From: Paenibacillus kobensis NBRC 15729
GTDB lineage: Bacteria; Bacillota; Bacilli; Paenibacillales; Paenibacillaceae
Length of the DNA: 64,000 nucleotides
Direction of reading: 5' to 3'
NCBI RefSeq assembly: GCF_004000825.1
Contig: NZ_BILZ01000001.1
Location: 62,001 to 126,000, forward strand
Positions within the stretch are counted from its first letter, which is position 1. Each line of letters opens with the position of its first letter. Shown here one piece after another: positions 33,016 to 40,783 of the stretch. The notes below the pieces were generated by a model, which searched no databases, was not told the origin of the DNA, and saw only the letters and a list, made by a program, of their open reading frames with translations. The position numbers and the translations under genes are program-made.

Positions 33016-33231
33016 TAGCAAAACCTCCAATTAATGATAGCTAGGCTGAATATGAGCTGCACCGTAGTAACGGTGTCATACAGCTTATCTCCTAATTATA
33101 CTAGTTTGTATCACGTAGAAATAGTAATTTTGTCGTATTATGGTGAATACTGCGTTGAGTAAATGAGGAGCGAATCAAATGTTGGAATGAATAGGTTAGT
33201 GTTTACATTACAACTAGTTTTTAGAATTTTA

Positions 33232-33261
33232 TTGACCGACTGACGGTCGGTCAACTATAAT
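33232..33261 (+). promoter_or_regulatory. Promoter with TetR-type operator
   Basis: The perfect palindrome TTGACCGAC-TGACG-GTCGGTCAA (33232-33254) contains the -35 TTGACC; TATAAT follows at 33256-33261 after an 18-bp spacer. Repressor binding would block this promoter, which drives the adjacent TetR and efflux genes. Confidence 0.85.
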
Positions 33262-33289
33262 TAAAAAAAATTAGAAAGAGATGTGATGA

Positions 33290-33907
33290 TTGGTGGTCAG
33301 GACACGTGACGAAGGACTTAACGAAATTATAGAAACGGCTGAACGTCTGTTTCTGGAGAAAGGTTTCGACAATACAACGGTTCAGGATGTTGTGCAACGA
33401 ATGGGCATTGCAAAAGGAACGTTTTATCATTATTTCAAATCGAAAGATGAGTTAGTGGATCACGTCCTTCAGCGTTACTCCGATCGCCTTATTCACGTAA
33501 TGGAAATGATTGCAGGTAACAGTCAAATCGATGCAGTTCATAAATTGGAACAGATGGCCCAATCTTTTATTTATTTTGAAGGATGGAATAGCGACCTCAT
33601 GCGTTACATCCATCAAGATCAAAGACTAGTGCTGAATCATTTGTTTGAAATCCGATGTAATAACGAGATTAGGCCTCTTGTTCAATCTGTTATCGAAGAA
33701 GGTGTTGAGGCTGGCTTGTTCAATGTGGAATTCCCAAAGCAAACCGCTTTTATGATCGTCGCGGCATTTGACTGCATTTTTGACGACGGCAGTCTGCGAA
33801 CGGGTATTTTCGATCCAGAGGTTCTTGCTGCGATGGAAGATTTCTTGAATCGCTTACTAGGGGCGAAACACAAATTTAATTTATCTGAGGGAGGTGGCGG
33901 CGAGTGA
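33290..33907 (+). CDS. TetR/AcrR-family repressor of the adjacent efflux pump
   Basis: A 205-residue TetR-family protein with helix-turn-helix IIETAERLFLEKGFDNTTVQDVVQRMGIAKGTFYHYFKSKDELVDHVL at the N-terminus and a helical ligand-binding domain. It starts at TTG 33290 or GTG 33293, downstream of a perfect palindromic operator, and its stop overlaps the start of the DHA2 pump gene. Autoregulation and control of the pump are inferred from this layout. The inducer is unknown. Confidence 0.87.
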   Translation: MVVRTRDEGLNEIIETAERLFLEKGFDNTTVQDVVQRMGIAKGTFYHYFKSKDELVDHVLQRYSDRLIHVMEMIAGNSQIDAVHKLEQMAQSFIYFEGWNSDLMRYIHQDQRLVLNHLFEIRCNNEIRPLVQSVIEEGVEAGLFNVEFPKQTAFMIVAAFDCIFDDGSLRTGIFDPEVLAAMEDFLNRLLGAKHKFNLSEGGGGE

Positions 33908-35607
33908 ACAATATGAGTAGGGGTAGAACGATTCTCACATTTATTGGAATTATCCTTGGGTATTTTATCGCACTGCTGGATACGACGATTGTGAATATTG
34001 CATTGCCGAAAACGGCTGAATACTTTAATCGTGATGTGAGTGATATTAGTTGGATCATGAATGGTTACAATATAGCATTTGCGGTGTTGATGTTAACAGC
34101 TTCGCGCATAGCGGATCAATTTGGCCGTAAAAAGCTTTTTCTTATTGGGCTCATTTTGTTTACGTTAACTTCTTTTTTGTGCGGAATCGCATCAACACTT
34201 GATTTACTCATTATGTTCCGTGTGTTGCAGGGCTTAAGTGCGGCCATTATTGTACCGGTCACCATTCCGCTGGCCATTCAATTATTTCCGAAAGAAAAAC
34301 ATGGCGCTGTTCTAGGGATTTGGGGAGCAATTGCGGGTGTGGCTAGTGCAAGCGGGCCAGCACTAGGTGGGATTTTGACCGAATACTTCAGTTGGCAGTC
34401 TGTATATTTCGTAAATCTTCCGATTGCTCTCGTTTCGTTTGTCTTTTCTTACATTTTATTAACAGAGTCTTACGACAAGACCGCTAGCAAAAACATGGAT
34501 TTTGCTGGGATGTTAACGATTTCGGCCGCCATTTTCTGCTTTACATTAGGATTAATAGAGACATCGGATTATGGTTGGAGTTCCTTCTACGTCTTATCGT
34601 TATTCGCAGGATCATTACTATCACTTACATTGTTTATAGTTGTTGAAAGAAGATCCAAAGATCCGATGCTCCCCTTGTCATTGATGCGCATTTCAACCTT
34701 CAACGCTTCTTCCACTGCACTATTATTTACTTCGATTGGAACCGCTGCTGGAAGTTTTCTAATCGCCTTTTACTTAACGAGTTTACGTGATATGTCTGTC
34801 CTTGAAGGGGGAATGACGATTATTGCAAGTTCTCTGACTGCAACGGTATTTTCGGTCGTTTCCGGGCCGATGTCTGCAAAAGTAGGCGGCCGCTTTTTGG
34901 CAAGTCTCGGTTTGACCTTGATCACCGCAGCGGTTTATTTGTTTGGCAGCCTTGATGCGGATTCGACTCGCTTGGATGCACTGTGGCGGCTTTCTCTGTT
35001 AGGTGCAGGGCTTGGTATATCGGTTGTGCCGCTGTTTGGTTCAGCTGTTAATAACATTCCTGCCGACAAGCTTGGCATCGTGTCAGGAGTTACCAATGTG
35101 GCTCGTACACTCGGGATGGTAATCGGTGTCGCTTTATTAGCTACGATGCTGAGCAGTAATATGAAGAACGAACTTTCAACTGCGCGTGACAAAGTTATAC
35201 TAACGATTCAAGCTTCCGCACTTGATGCATCTGTGAAAGACGGAATGATTGCAAGTGTTCAATCCATGGACAGTGAATCGCTGCAAGAAGGAAACGCTCA
35301 GCGACAGATGACATTAGAGAAAGTTATGGAACAGGTCGATCAACGTGAAACTGAAGCACTTCTTCAAGCACCAAGTGAAGAGCAGGAAACGGTAAAAGCC
35401 GCTTTTGATCTTAATCGAGAACAGATTAATCAGTTGTGGCCAACTATCCATGCTGAAATACGATCGTATATGGCAAAGGGATTTAGCTCAACTTTTCATC
35501 TGGTTAGTTTCTTGCTTATTCCAGGCATTATCATCGCTTACTTCTCGGATAAACGAAGGCAAAAGGTCAAAGGTGAAACCAAGAGAACGGCTGCCATTTC
35601 ACATTAA
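33904..35607 (+). CDS. MFS multidrug efflux transporter, DHA2 (EmrB/QacA) family
   Basis: A 567-residue transporter with about 14 membrane helices. Motif D1 is ALLDTTIVNIALP in helix 1, motif A is SRIADQFGRKKLF between helices 2 and 3, and motif C-like GPALGGILTEYFSWQSVYFVNLP is in helix 5. A long soluble segment of about 110 residues (NELSTARDKVI to EQINQLWPTIH) lies between the last two helices, outside the cell, a feature of some DHA2 pumps. It starts at GTG, overlapping the TetR stop. It uses the proton gradient to export hydrophobic cations or drugs; the substrate is unknown. Confidence 0.87.
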   Translation: MNNMSRGRTILTFIGIILGYFIALLDTTIVNIALPKTAEYFNRDVSDISWIMNGYNIAFAVLMLTASRIADQFGRKKLFLIGLILFTLTSFLCGIASTLDLLIMFRVLQGLSAAIIVPVTIPLAIQLFPKEKHGAVLGIWGAIAGVASASGPALGGILTEYFSWQSVYFVNLPIALVSFVFSYILLTESYDKTASKNMDFAGMLTISAAIFCFTLGLIETSDYGWSSFYVLSLFAGSLLSLTLFIVVERRSKDPMLPLSLMRISTFNASSTALLFTSIGTAAGSFLIAFYLTSLRDMSVLEGGMTIIASSLTATVFSVVSGPMSAKVGGRFLASLGLTLITAAVYLFGSLDADSTRLDALWRLSLLGAGLGISVVPLFGSAVNNIPADKLGIVSGVTNVARTLGMVIGVALLATMLSSNMKNELSTARDKVILTIQASALDASVKDGMIASVQSMDSESLQEGNAQRQMTLEKVMEQVDQRETEALLQAPSEEQETVKAAFDLNREQINQLWPTIHAEIRSYMAKGFSSTFHLVSFLLIPGIIIAYFSDKRRQKVKGETKRTAAISH

Positions 35608-35639
35608 ATTCGCGCAAAATGAATATGAGGAGAAAACAG

Positions 35640-36677
35640 ATGGACGATTGGAACCGATCTAGGCGGGACAAGAACGGCAAATTCCAGAACGAAATCCCAG
35701 TGATCGTGAAATTCTCGGCAGGAGACCTTGTAGCCATGCTTCGTGAATTCCTATCCGCTAAGACCCAGAGAAGGCCGAAGCAGCCGCTTCCTATCGTCCC
35801 CCTTCAGCGCGGCACGCTAAGCGACGGAAAGGACAAGATCTTGTGGTTCGGTCATTCGGCTTCCTTGCTGCAGATTGGAGGCATAACGATCCTGCTTGAT
35901 CCGATGCTTGGCAAGAACCCGTCGCCGCTTCCTTTCTCCCGCAATCGCAGATTCAGCGTCAAGCTGCCTTTTACAATCGAGGAACTTCCTCCGATCGATA
36001 TCGTTGTTCTGTCGCACGATCATCACGATCATCTGGATTCTTCCTCTATCCGCAAGCTTATTCCGAAAGCAGGCATTTTCCTCGTTCCGCTCGGAGTCGG
36101 CAAGAGAATCCGGACAAGAGGGGCGTCGTCCGATTCCGTCATTGAGCTGGATTGGGGAGAAGAACGGATCGTTCAGGGTATTCGCTTCACTTGCACGCCG
36201 GCGAGACATTTCTCGGGAAGAGGGCTGTTCGATCAGAATTCCACCCTATGGTGCTCGTGGGTCATCAAGACAGAGAAGAGAAGTCTCTTCTACAGCGGGG
36301 ACGGGGGATACGGTCCTCACTTTAAGCGAATAGGCCGTCAGCACGGACCGTTCGAACTGGCCTTTATGGAATGCGGGCAATATATGGAAGTCGGGCAATA
36401 TGACAAGCGGTGGAGCGGGGTACATATGCTTCCGGAGGAGACGGTACAAGCGCATCGAGACGTTCAAGGAGGAGTTCTGCTGCCCGTACACTGGGGAGGG
36501 TTCGCTTTGGCGCTGCATGATTGGAATGAACCTCCAAGAAGGTTGTCGGCTGCAGCTGAAGAGCAGGGCGTTCCATACCATATACCTAGAATCGGCGAAG
36601 CGGTCTATCTGGATCAGATTCCTCTATCTCCACAGAGGGATATATGGTGGCAGGACCTGGAAAGAAGTGTGGGCTAA
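35640..36677 (+). CDS. MBL-fold hydrolase, NAPE-PLD/UlaG-like
   Basis: A 345-residue metallo-beta-lactamase-fold protein. KILWFGHSASLLQIGGITILLDPMLG is the fold's opening, LSHDHHDHLD the zinc motif, ARHFSGRG a third ligand region, and LFYSGDGGYGPHFKRIG the bridging Asp region; VLLPVHWGGFALALHDWNEPPRRL supplies the last His. This arrangement is that of N-acylphosphatidylethanolamine phospholipase D-like enzymes, often acting on lipids or lactones. The ATG at 35640 has GAGGAG 8 nt upstream and is preferred to 35619. It follows the pump gene by 32 bp, possibly in one transcript. Confidence 0.83.
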   Translation: MDDWNRSRRDKNGKFQNEIPVIVKFSAGDLVAMLREFLSAKTQRRPKQPLPIVPLQRGTLSDGKDKILWFGHSASLLQIGGITILLDPMLGKNPSPLPFSRNRRFSVKLPFTIEELPPIDIVVLSHDHHDHLDSSSIRKLIPKAGIFLVPLGVGKRIRTRGASSDSVIELDWGEERIVQGIRFTCTPARHFSGRGLFDQNSTLWCSWVIKTEKRSLFYSGDGGYGPHFKRIGRQHGPFELAFMECGQYMEVGQYDKRWSGVHMLPEETVQAHRDVQGGVLLPVHWGGFALALHDWNEPPRRLSAAAEEQGVPYHIPRIGEAVYLDQIPLSPQRDIWWQDLERSVG

Positions 36678-36724
36678 GGAATCCATTAGCGGTCTATAGT
36701 CTGTTTAAGTCTAGGAGGTGTGTA

Positions 36725-37093
36725 ATGAAGGTCAAACGAATCGTTGCCAATATTAATACGAAGGATATCACGGCAGCCAAATGCTTCTACCAAGATGTGC
36801 TCGGCCTAGAATTAATGATGGATCATGGTTGGATCAGAACTTATGGTTTAAACGAGGAGATGAGTATTCAAATAAGTTTCGCCTCACAGGGCGGCTCAGA
36901 AACGGCTACGCCTGATCTATCGATTGAAGTCGATGATGTCGATGCTGCATTAGAGGGCATGAAGCGATATGGTTTTCCGATAGAATATGGGCCTGTTGAT
37001 GAGCCTTGGGGCGTTCGACGATTCTATGTCCGCGACCCGTTCGGTAAGCTTATCAACATTCTCACTCATGTGGACAATGATACTCTGGTATAA
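36725..37093 (+). CDS. VOC-fold (glyoxalase/bleomycin-resistance) protein
   Basis: A 122-residue single VOC protein: VKRIVANINTKDITAAKCFYQDVLGLELMMDHGWIRTYG, then SIEVDDVDAALEGMKRYGFPIEYGPVDEPWGVRRFYVRDPFGKLINILTH. The DPFGxLINI end is diagnostic. ATG 36725 lies 6 nt after AGGAGG. Such proteins bind metal and small molecules, giving antibiotic sequestration, dioxygenase or isomerase activity. Function is unknown here. Confidence 0.85.
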   Translation: MKVKRIVANINTKDITAAKCFYQDVLGLELMMDHGWIRTYGLNEEMSIQISFASQGGSETATPDLSIEVDDVDAALEGMKRYGFPIEYGPVDEPWGVRRFYVRDPFGKLINILTHVDNDTLV

Positions 37094-37237
37094 CGGCCAA
37101 ATCGTATGAACATTAGGAAGTGAAGTGATAATTCAACTATCGTTCGTAGAGTTAGTTGACAGAAAAGGAAAGCAGCTTACCGCAGTAAGACTGGGAAAGC
37201 TGCTATGTGGAATACATGGTCATCAATTATTAATTCA

Positions 37238-37486
37238 TCATGAGTTTTTTCTTTTCTTATCCATTATTTCTTCTGTCTCAGCCCATATCAAATAACCAAG
37301 ACCAAGAATTAATGCAAGAACACTTAGTGTAACAAGACGATCTCCAACGCTTGATAACAAGGCTTTAAATAACTCAGTAGACCAAGTTTCCATGCTTGAT
37401 CCATAGATGGCGGCACTAATGTATTTTGCGATGTACAATAGAGCAGCAATTAAAATAAAAACGGAACCTGTACCACGCTTTGAAAT
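37238..37486 (-). CDS. Small membrane protein, possible ATT start
   Basis: An 82-residue protein with two hydrophobic helices: GSVFILIAALLYIAKYISAAIYG and LVTLSVLALILGLGYLIWAETEEIMDKKRKN. An ATG- or TTG-based start would begin in the middle of helix 1 (TTG at 37438) with no ribosome binding site. Extending upstream restores the whole helix and reaches ATT at 37486, preceded by AAGGAGAG at good spacing. ATT initiation is rare but known (infC). I do not recognise the family. Confidence 0.5.
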   Translation of the reverse strand: MSKRGTGSVFILIAALLYIAKYISAAIYGSSMETWSTELFKALLSSVGDRLVTLSVLALILGLGYLIWAETEEIMDKKRKNS

Positions 37487-37579
37487 ATTAATCTCTCCTT
37501 ACTTAATTAATAGAATATAGGAAACCAACTATGCCAATCATCTCGCTAAATTTCCAAAGGAATAATAAATCATCGCGAA

Positions 37580-37611
37580 TAAGACGCTGGTGAAGATGCC
37601 CGGCGTCTTAT
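37580..37611 (-). terminator. Terminator of the VOC gene at 37649
   Basis: AAGACGCTGG and CCCGGCGTCTT pair (one G-U) around an AT-rich loop. It is part of a duplicated segment found again at 40584. Confidence 0.65.
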
Positions 37612-37707
37612 TTATTGAATCCTAGTACGAGCGTGCTCTCCGTTAGCCTTAACCCTGTGCCGCATCCATGTTCATGCAGTTAATCGCCCATAGATGGCCA
37701 TCCAAGT
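37597..37707. repeat. Copy A of a ~105-bp direct repeat (VOC 3' end plus terminator)
   Basis: About 105 bp here match 40601-40704 closely, starting in the terminator (TGCCCGGCGTCTT) and running through the last 17 codons of the VOC gene to GATGGCCATC. The repeats flank a 3-kb segment that includes the MFS gene. Confidence 0.85.
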
Positions 37708-38065
37708 CCACGAAGCCCCAGTGATATATGAACCCATGATCTTCAGGTTCAGCGTGCAATTTCCCGCCCAAGGAGACTGCAGTATTCACGATTACATCGA
37801 CCTTTTCCCGGCTCTCGAAGGCCAATGCGATCGTCATCTGTGCATACTTGCTCGTATCGACGGATTCCTTATCCGTGAGCGTATTAAAGAATGCTTGATT
37901 GATCAGCATGATCTGCAGGTTGTCGCCGATCACGATGGCTACTGAATTCTCATTATCAGGGAATTGCGGGTTGAGCTCAAATCCGAGTCCGGTGAAGAAC
38001 GCTCTCGATTGTTCTACGTTTTTTACAGGCAGGTTGAAGCTCGTGAATGCGGACGTTAATGCCAT
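37649..38065 (-). CDS. VOC-fold protein (YcjE/PhnB-like glyoxalase family)
   Basis: A 138-residue VOC protein: SFNLPVKNVEQSRAFFTGLGFELNPQFPDNENSVAIVIGDNLQIMLINQAFF, then DHGFIYHWGFVDLDGHLWAINCMN. This LPVKDLxxSxxFFxxLGFxxNPQF type is common in Bacillales as stand-alone genes and is often annotated as glyoxalase or extradiol dioxygenase. ATG 38065 has GAGGTG 8 nt upstream. A third such protein is encoded at 61036, and the 3' end of another copy survives at 40647. Confidence 0.85.
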   Translation of the reverse strand: MALTSAFTSFNLPVKNVEQSRAFFTGLGFELNPQFPDNENSVAIVIGDNLQIMLINQAFFNTLTDKESVDTSKYAQMTIALAFESREKVDVIVNTAVSLGGKLHAEPEDHGFIYHWGFVDLDGHLWAINCMNMDAAQG

Positions 38066-38183
38066 TTTCAAAACACCTCTTCATCAAATTAGTTTGTATT
38101 CTTTTATGCCTTCGTTTATATAGACGACAGCCGATCTGGGAATTCATCGGTCCATTAAAGATCTTAAAGTGTTAAACCCTGAA

Positions 38184-38206
38184 GTCCGCGGAGATCGCGG
38201 GCTTTT
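38184..38206 (+). terminator. Orphan copy of the CCGCGG-type terminator
   Basis: GTCCGCG and CGCGGGC pair around GAGAT, followed by TTTTCG. No rightward gene precedes it, so it may be a stray copy of the terminator family at 4911, 30024 and 59895. Confidence 0.5.
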
Positions 38207-38238
38207 CGACAAGCAGCCGACCTGTAATTTATAGAACG

Positions 38239-38273
38239 ACGATAGACCTGCAGCGATGCTGCAGGTCTATCGT
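38239..38273. terminator. Perfect 16-bp stem with 3-nt loop
   Basis: ACGATAGACCTGCAGC pairs with GCTGCAGGTCTATCGT around GAT. It lies downstream of the leftward secreted-protein gene. There is no clear U-tract on either side, so it may be a terminator or a structural element. Confidence 0.5.
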
Positions 38274-38337
38274 ATGATCAATGGTTAAACGAAAGGGGAG
38301 GGTCCTTGCTGCAAATTTCCCGCTGCTGTGCGGAGAT

Positions 38338-38763
38338 TTACGGCTGCTTTACGATATAGGTGACAGCATCATCGAGGTAGGTGTAGCTGCCTGTGGCAGC
38401 TTGATAAGCATACGTTTTAACGGTAAGTTTGATTGTCGTGCCGAGAGGGAGCAGATTATACTCTGCAGTTGGTACATCATACAGGACATATCCTCCCCCC
38501 TGTACCGTAGCGATGAGTCCCGTGCTATGAATGATCTGGCCGGTTGCTGCATTCTGATAGACGAGCTTGAAATGCGTGAGCGGGTCGCCGGAATGGTTGA
38601 ATACGATATCTTCGATTTCCCCTAGCCCAGCCGGGCTAGCCGCAGTGCCGCGCGGATTCACAAAATCCGTCGCTCCGCTGGCAAATGCGACTGCGGTGCC
38701 GCCCAACGACAAACAGATTACGAGCATGAACATGAGCAGACTGTGTACCGATACTTTTCTCAC
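38338..38763 (-). CDS. Secreted hypothetical protein
   Basis: A 141-residue protein with a clear signal peptide (MRKVSVHSLLMFMLVICLSLGGTAVAFA). The mature part, about 110 residues, looks all-beta: LGEIEDIVFNHSGDPLTHFKLVYQNAATGQIIHSTGL and GGYVLYDVPTAEYNLLPLGTTIKLTVKTYAYQ. I do not recognise the family. It stands alone; an AAGGAGGCGAATTCT site precedes the start. Confidence 0.65.
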   Translation of the reverse strand: MRKVSVHSLLMFMLVICLSLGGTAVAFASGATDFVNPRGTAASPAGLGEIEDIVFNHSGDPLTHFKLVYQNAATGQIIHSTGLIATVQGGGYVLYDVPTAEYNLLPLGTTIKLTVKTYAYQAATGSYTYLDDAVTYIVKQP

Positions 38764-39096
38764 TAGAATTCGCCTCCTTATTCTTATTCGGGTTCGGACC
38801 TTACTCCCACTTAAACCAAATTATCCCACAAAAAGATGCGTAGAGTATATGATACCATCCGATCAAAAAGTCGTGACCCTTCACCTACAGGGTGGATATG
38901 ATGCCGAATTGAATCCGAACGAATACGAGTTTCATAGACAATTTAGTGAAGCGGAAGCATAGCTCAGCAACAGGTTGCAAATTGAAGTTGAGATCGCTTG
39001 CATAGAGGAAAAAGCGATACTTTTTTTCATCCAATGTCGAAATCGCCTCTGCTCAACCGACTTATATTGGAGTACGCATAAAAGGGGGCTTTAATT
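38764..39096. other. Intergenic stretch without a clear gene
   Basis: A 37-codon rightward frame at 38849-38962 (MIPSDQKVVTLHLQGGYDAE...) has only a weak ribosome binding site and no recognised family; it may be a fragment. An imperfect hairpin with TTTTTTT near 39008-39028 could end it. Nothing else was seen. Confidence 0.35.
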
Positions 39097-40506
39097 TTGG
39101 GAAAAGGGAATAGCAAAACAAGGAGCGGGTGGGTCCTGCTCCTTAGTTCAATCGCAGCGTTTATGGTCGTACTAGATACGTCGGTCGTATCCACGTCATT
39201 GAGTACCATGAAGCGGGAGCTTGACGCTTCGCTGGAGATGCTAGAATGGATCGTCAACGCTTATATCCTCTGCTTTGCCGTGCTCTTAATGACCGCCTCG
39301 GCTCTTGGTGACCGGTTCGGAAGACGTCTTGTGTTTGCGGTGGGCATCGGCGTGTTTACGACTGCATCTGCTGCTTGTGCCATGTCTGGAAGTCTAGGGT
39401 GGCTGATCGCCTTCAGGGCCATTCAAGGCGTCGGAGCCGCGTTAATCATGCCGTTGTCCGTCTCTCTCCTAAGCGCTGCATTCCCGCCTGAGCAACGGGC
39501 GAAGGCAATGGGACAATTCAGCGGCATCATAGGGTTGGCCGTTCTCGCAGGACCCGTAATAGGCAGCGCCGTCACCGAAGGGATTGCATGGCCATGGATA
39601 TTCTGGCTGAATGTACCGATCGGAATCTTATTGTTAACGGCATTATGGAGTCGAATCAGTGAGAGCCATGGGCCGAATATTGCGCTGGATATCAAAGGGC
39701 TTCTACTGTTGACCTGCGGTGTACTTGGACTGGTATGGGGAATGATTCGAATCGGAGGAGGCGAGACTTGGTACAACTATGAAGTCTTGCTGCCGGTAGC
39801 AATGGGCCTTATCTGCATACTGCTGTTTGTCGGCTGGGAGCTCCGCGCTCTTCATCCCATGCTGCCATTGCGAATGTTTCGTTCTCGTTCTTTTTCTATG
39901 GGCAACGCAGCGAACTTTCTGCTATATACTTCGTTGATTAGTGCCTTGTTCTTCATAGCTCAATACTTGCAGGTCGGGCAGGGCTATAGCCCGTTAGGCA
40001 CAGGTCTGAGAATGCTGCCATGGACCTCAATCGCTTTTGTTATCGCGCCGGTCGTCGGTAAACTGGTCAACCGGCTAGGAGAGAAGCGACTAGTTGTCTA
40101 TGGGCTCTTCATGCATACGCTCGGCATGTTGTGGATGGGGATAATTGCAGCGCCGGGCACCCCTTATGGAGCCCTCATCGCGCCGATGATCATCAGCGGT
40201 TGTGGTTTGTCGATGGCGCAGACGTCAACGATGAGTGTTGTGATCGGATCAGTCGCACCGATCGAAATCGGCAAAGCGTCCGGCATATTCAATATGCTTC
40301 GTCAGCTTGGGAGCGTGTTCGGTATTGCGGTTCTAGCCATCGTATTCGCTGCGAACGGCGATTACACCTCCGCTCAATTGTTCACCAATGGATTTGCCCC
40401 GGCGATCCTTGCATCTGGTGTACTATCGCTGGCTGGGCTCTTCGTGGGAATGGCACTGCCTGGGCGGAAGCGCAATCTTGATGCGAACAAGGAAGAGATG
40501 GCTTGA
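39097..40506 (+). CDS. MFS drug transporter, DHA2 family
   Basis: A 469-residue transporter with about 14 membrane helices. Motif D1 VVLDTSVVSTSLSTM is in helix 1, motif A is SALGDRFGRRLVF, and AGPVIGSAVTEGIAWPWIFWLNVPIG is the helix-5 signature. Unlike the pump at 33904 it lacks the long extracellular insertion. TTG 39097 is the likely start, with an AAGGGGG site about 8 nt upstream. It is flanked by a ~105-bp direct repeat and has no adjacent regulator of its own. Substrate unknown. Confidence 0.83.
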   Translation: MGKGNSKTRSGWVLLLSSIAAFMVVLDTSVVSTSLSTMKRELDASLEMLEWIVNAYILCFAVLLMTASALGDRFGRRLVFAVGIGVFTTASAACAMSGSLGWLIAFRAIQGVGAALIMPLSVSLLSAAFPPEQRAKAMGQFSGIIGLAVLAGPVIGSAVTEGIAWPWIFWLNVPIGILLLTALWSRISESHGPNIALDIKGLLLLTCGVLGLVWGMIRIGGGETWYNYEVLLPVAMGLICILLFVGWELRALHPMLPLRMFRSRSFSMGNAANFLLYTSLISALFFIAQYLQVGQGYSPLGTGLRMLPWTSIAFVIAPVVGKLVNRLGEKRLVVYGLFMHTLGMLWMGIIAAPGTPYGALIAPMIISGCGLSMAQTSTMSVVIGSVAPIEIGKASGIFNMLRQLGSVFGIAVLAIVFAANGDYTSAQLFTNGFAPAILASGVLSLAGLFVGMALPGRKRNLDANKEEMA

Positions 40507-40583
40507 TGTTGCAAAAGTAGGTCTGTCGGTCAAAAGCTACAGGATATACAAGTCATGAAAATGATTGAACCAAGAAAATTGAA

Positions 40584-40615
40584 GAAGACGCCGGGGGAGT
40601 TGCCCGGCGTCTTTG
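40584..40615 (+). terminator. Terminator after the MFS gene
   Basis: AGACGCCGGG pairs perfectly with CCCGGCGTCT around GGAGTTG, followed by TTTG. Its right arm is the beginning of repeat copy B. Confidence 0.8.
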
Positions 40616-40704
40616 AACCCTAGTACGAGCGTGCTCTCCGTTAACCTTAATCCTGTGCCGCATCCATGTTCATGTAGTTAATAGCCCACAGGTGGCCATC
40701 AAAG
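40601..40704. repeat. Copy B of the ~105-bp direct repeat
   Basis: Matches 37597-37707 with scattered substitutions and a small deletion after the terminator arm; similarity stops at GGCCATCAAAGT, where the SDR promoter region begins. Confidence 0.85.
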
Positions 40705-40706
40705 TA
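40647..40706 (-). pseudogene. 3' remnant of a VOC gene
   Basis: Read leftward, the last codons give DGHLWAINYMNMDAAQD and a stop, almost identical to the end of the VOC protein at 37649 (DGHLWAINCMNMDAAQG). Upstream codons are lost. The remnant shows that a second VOC copy existed here. Confidence 0.85.
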
Positions 40707-40720
40707 AGTAAGTGTGTTCC

Positions 40721-40765
40721 TTTACAATTGACCATGGGTCACTTATAATTGACTTTAGGTCAATT
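40721..40765 (+). promoter_or_regulatory. Promoter with two tandem TetR-type operators
   Basis: TTTACA (40721-40726) and TATAAT (40744-40749) are 17 bp apart. Two related palindromes, AATTGAC-N5-GTCA (centre about 40735) and the perfect AATTGAC-N5-GTCAATT (centre 40756), are 21 bp apart, i.e. two helical turns. They cover the spacer and the start region. The TetR protein at 42343 is the likely repressor. Confidence 0.8.
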
Positions 40766-40783
40766 ATATACGGAGGAACAAAC

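Noticed and set aside
38567..38962. 131-codon rightward frame over the secreted-protein gene
   Set aside because: Mostly antisense to a gene with a clear signal peptide; only its last 37 codons lie in free sequence and remain unassigned.
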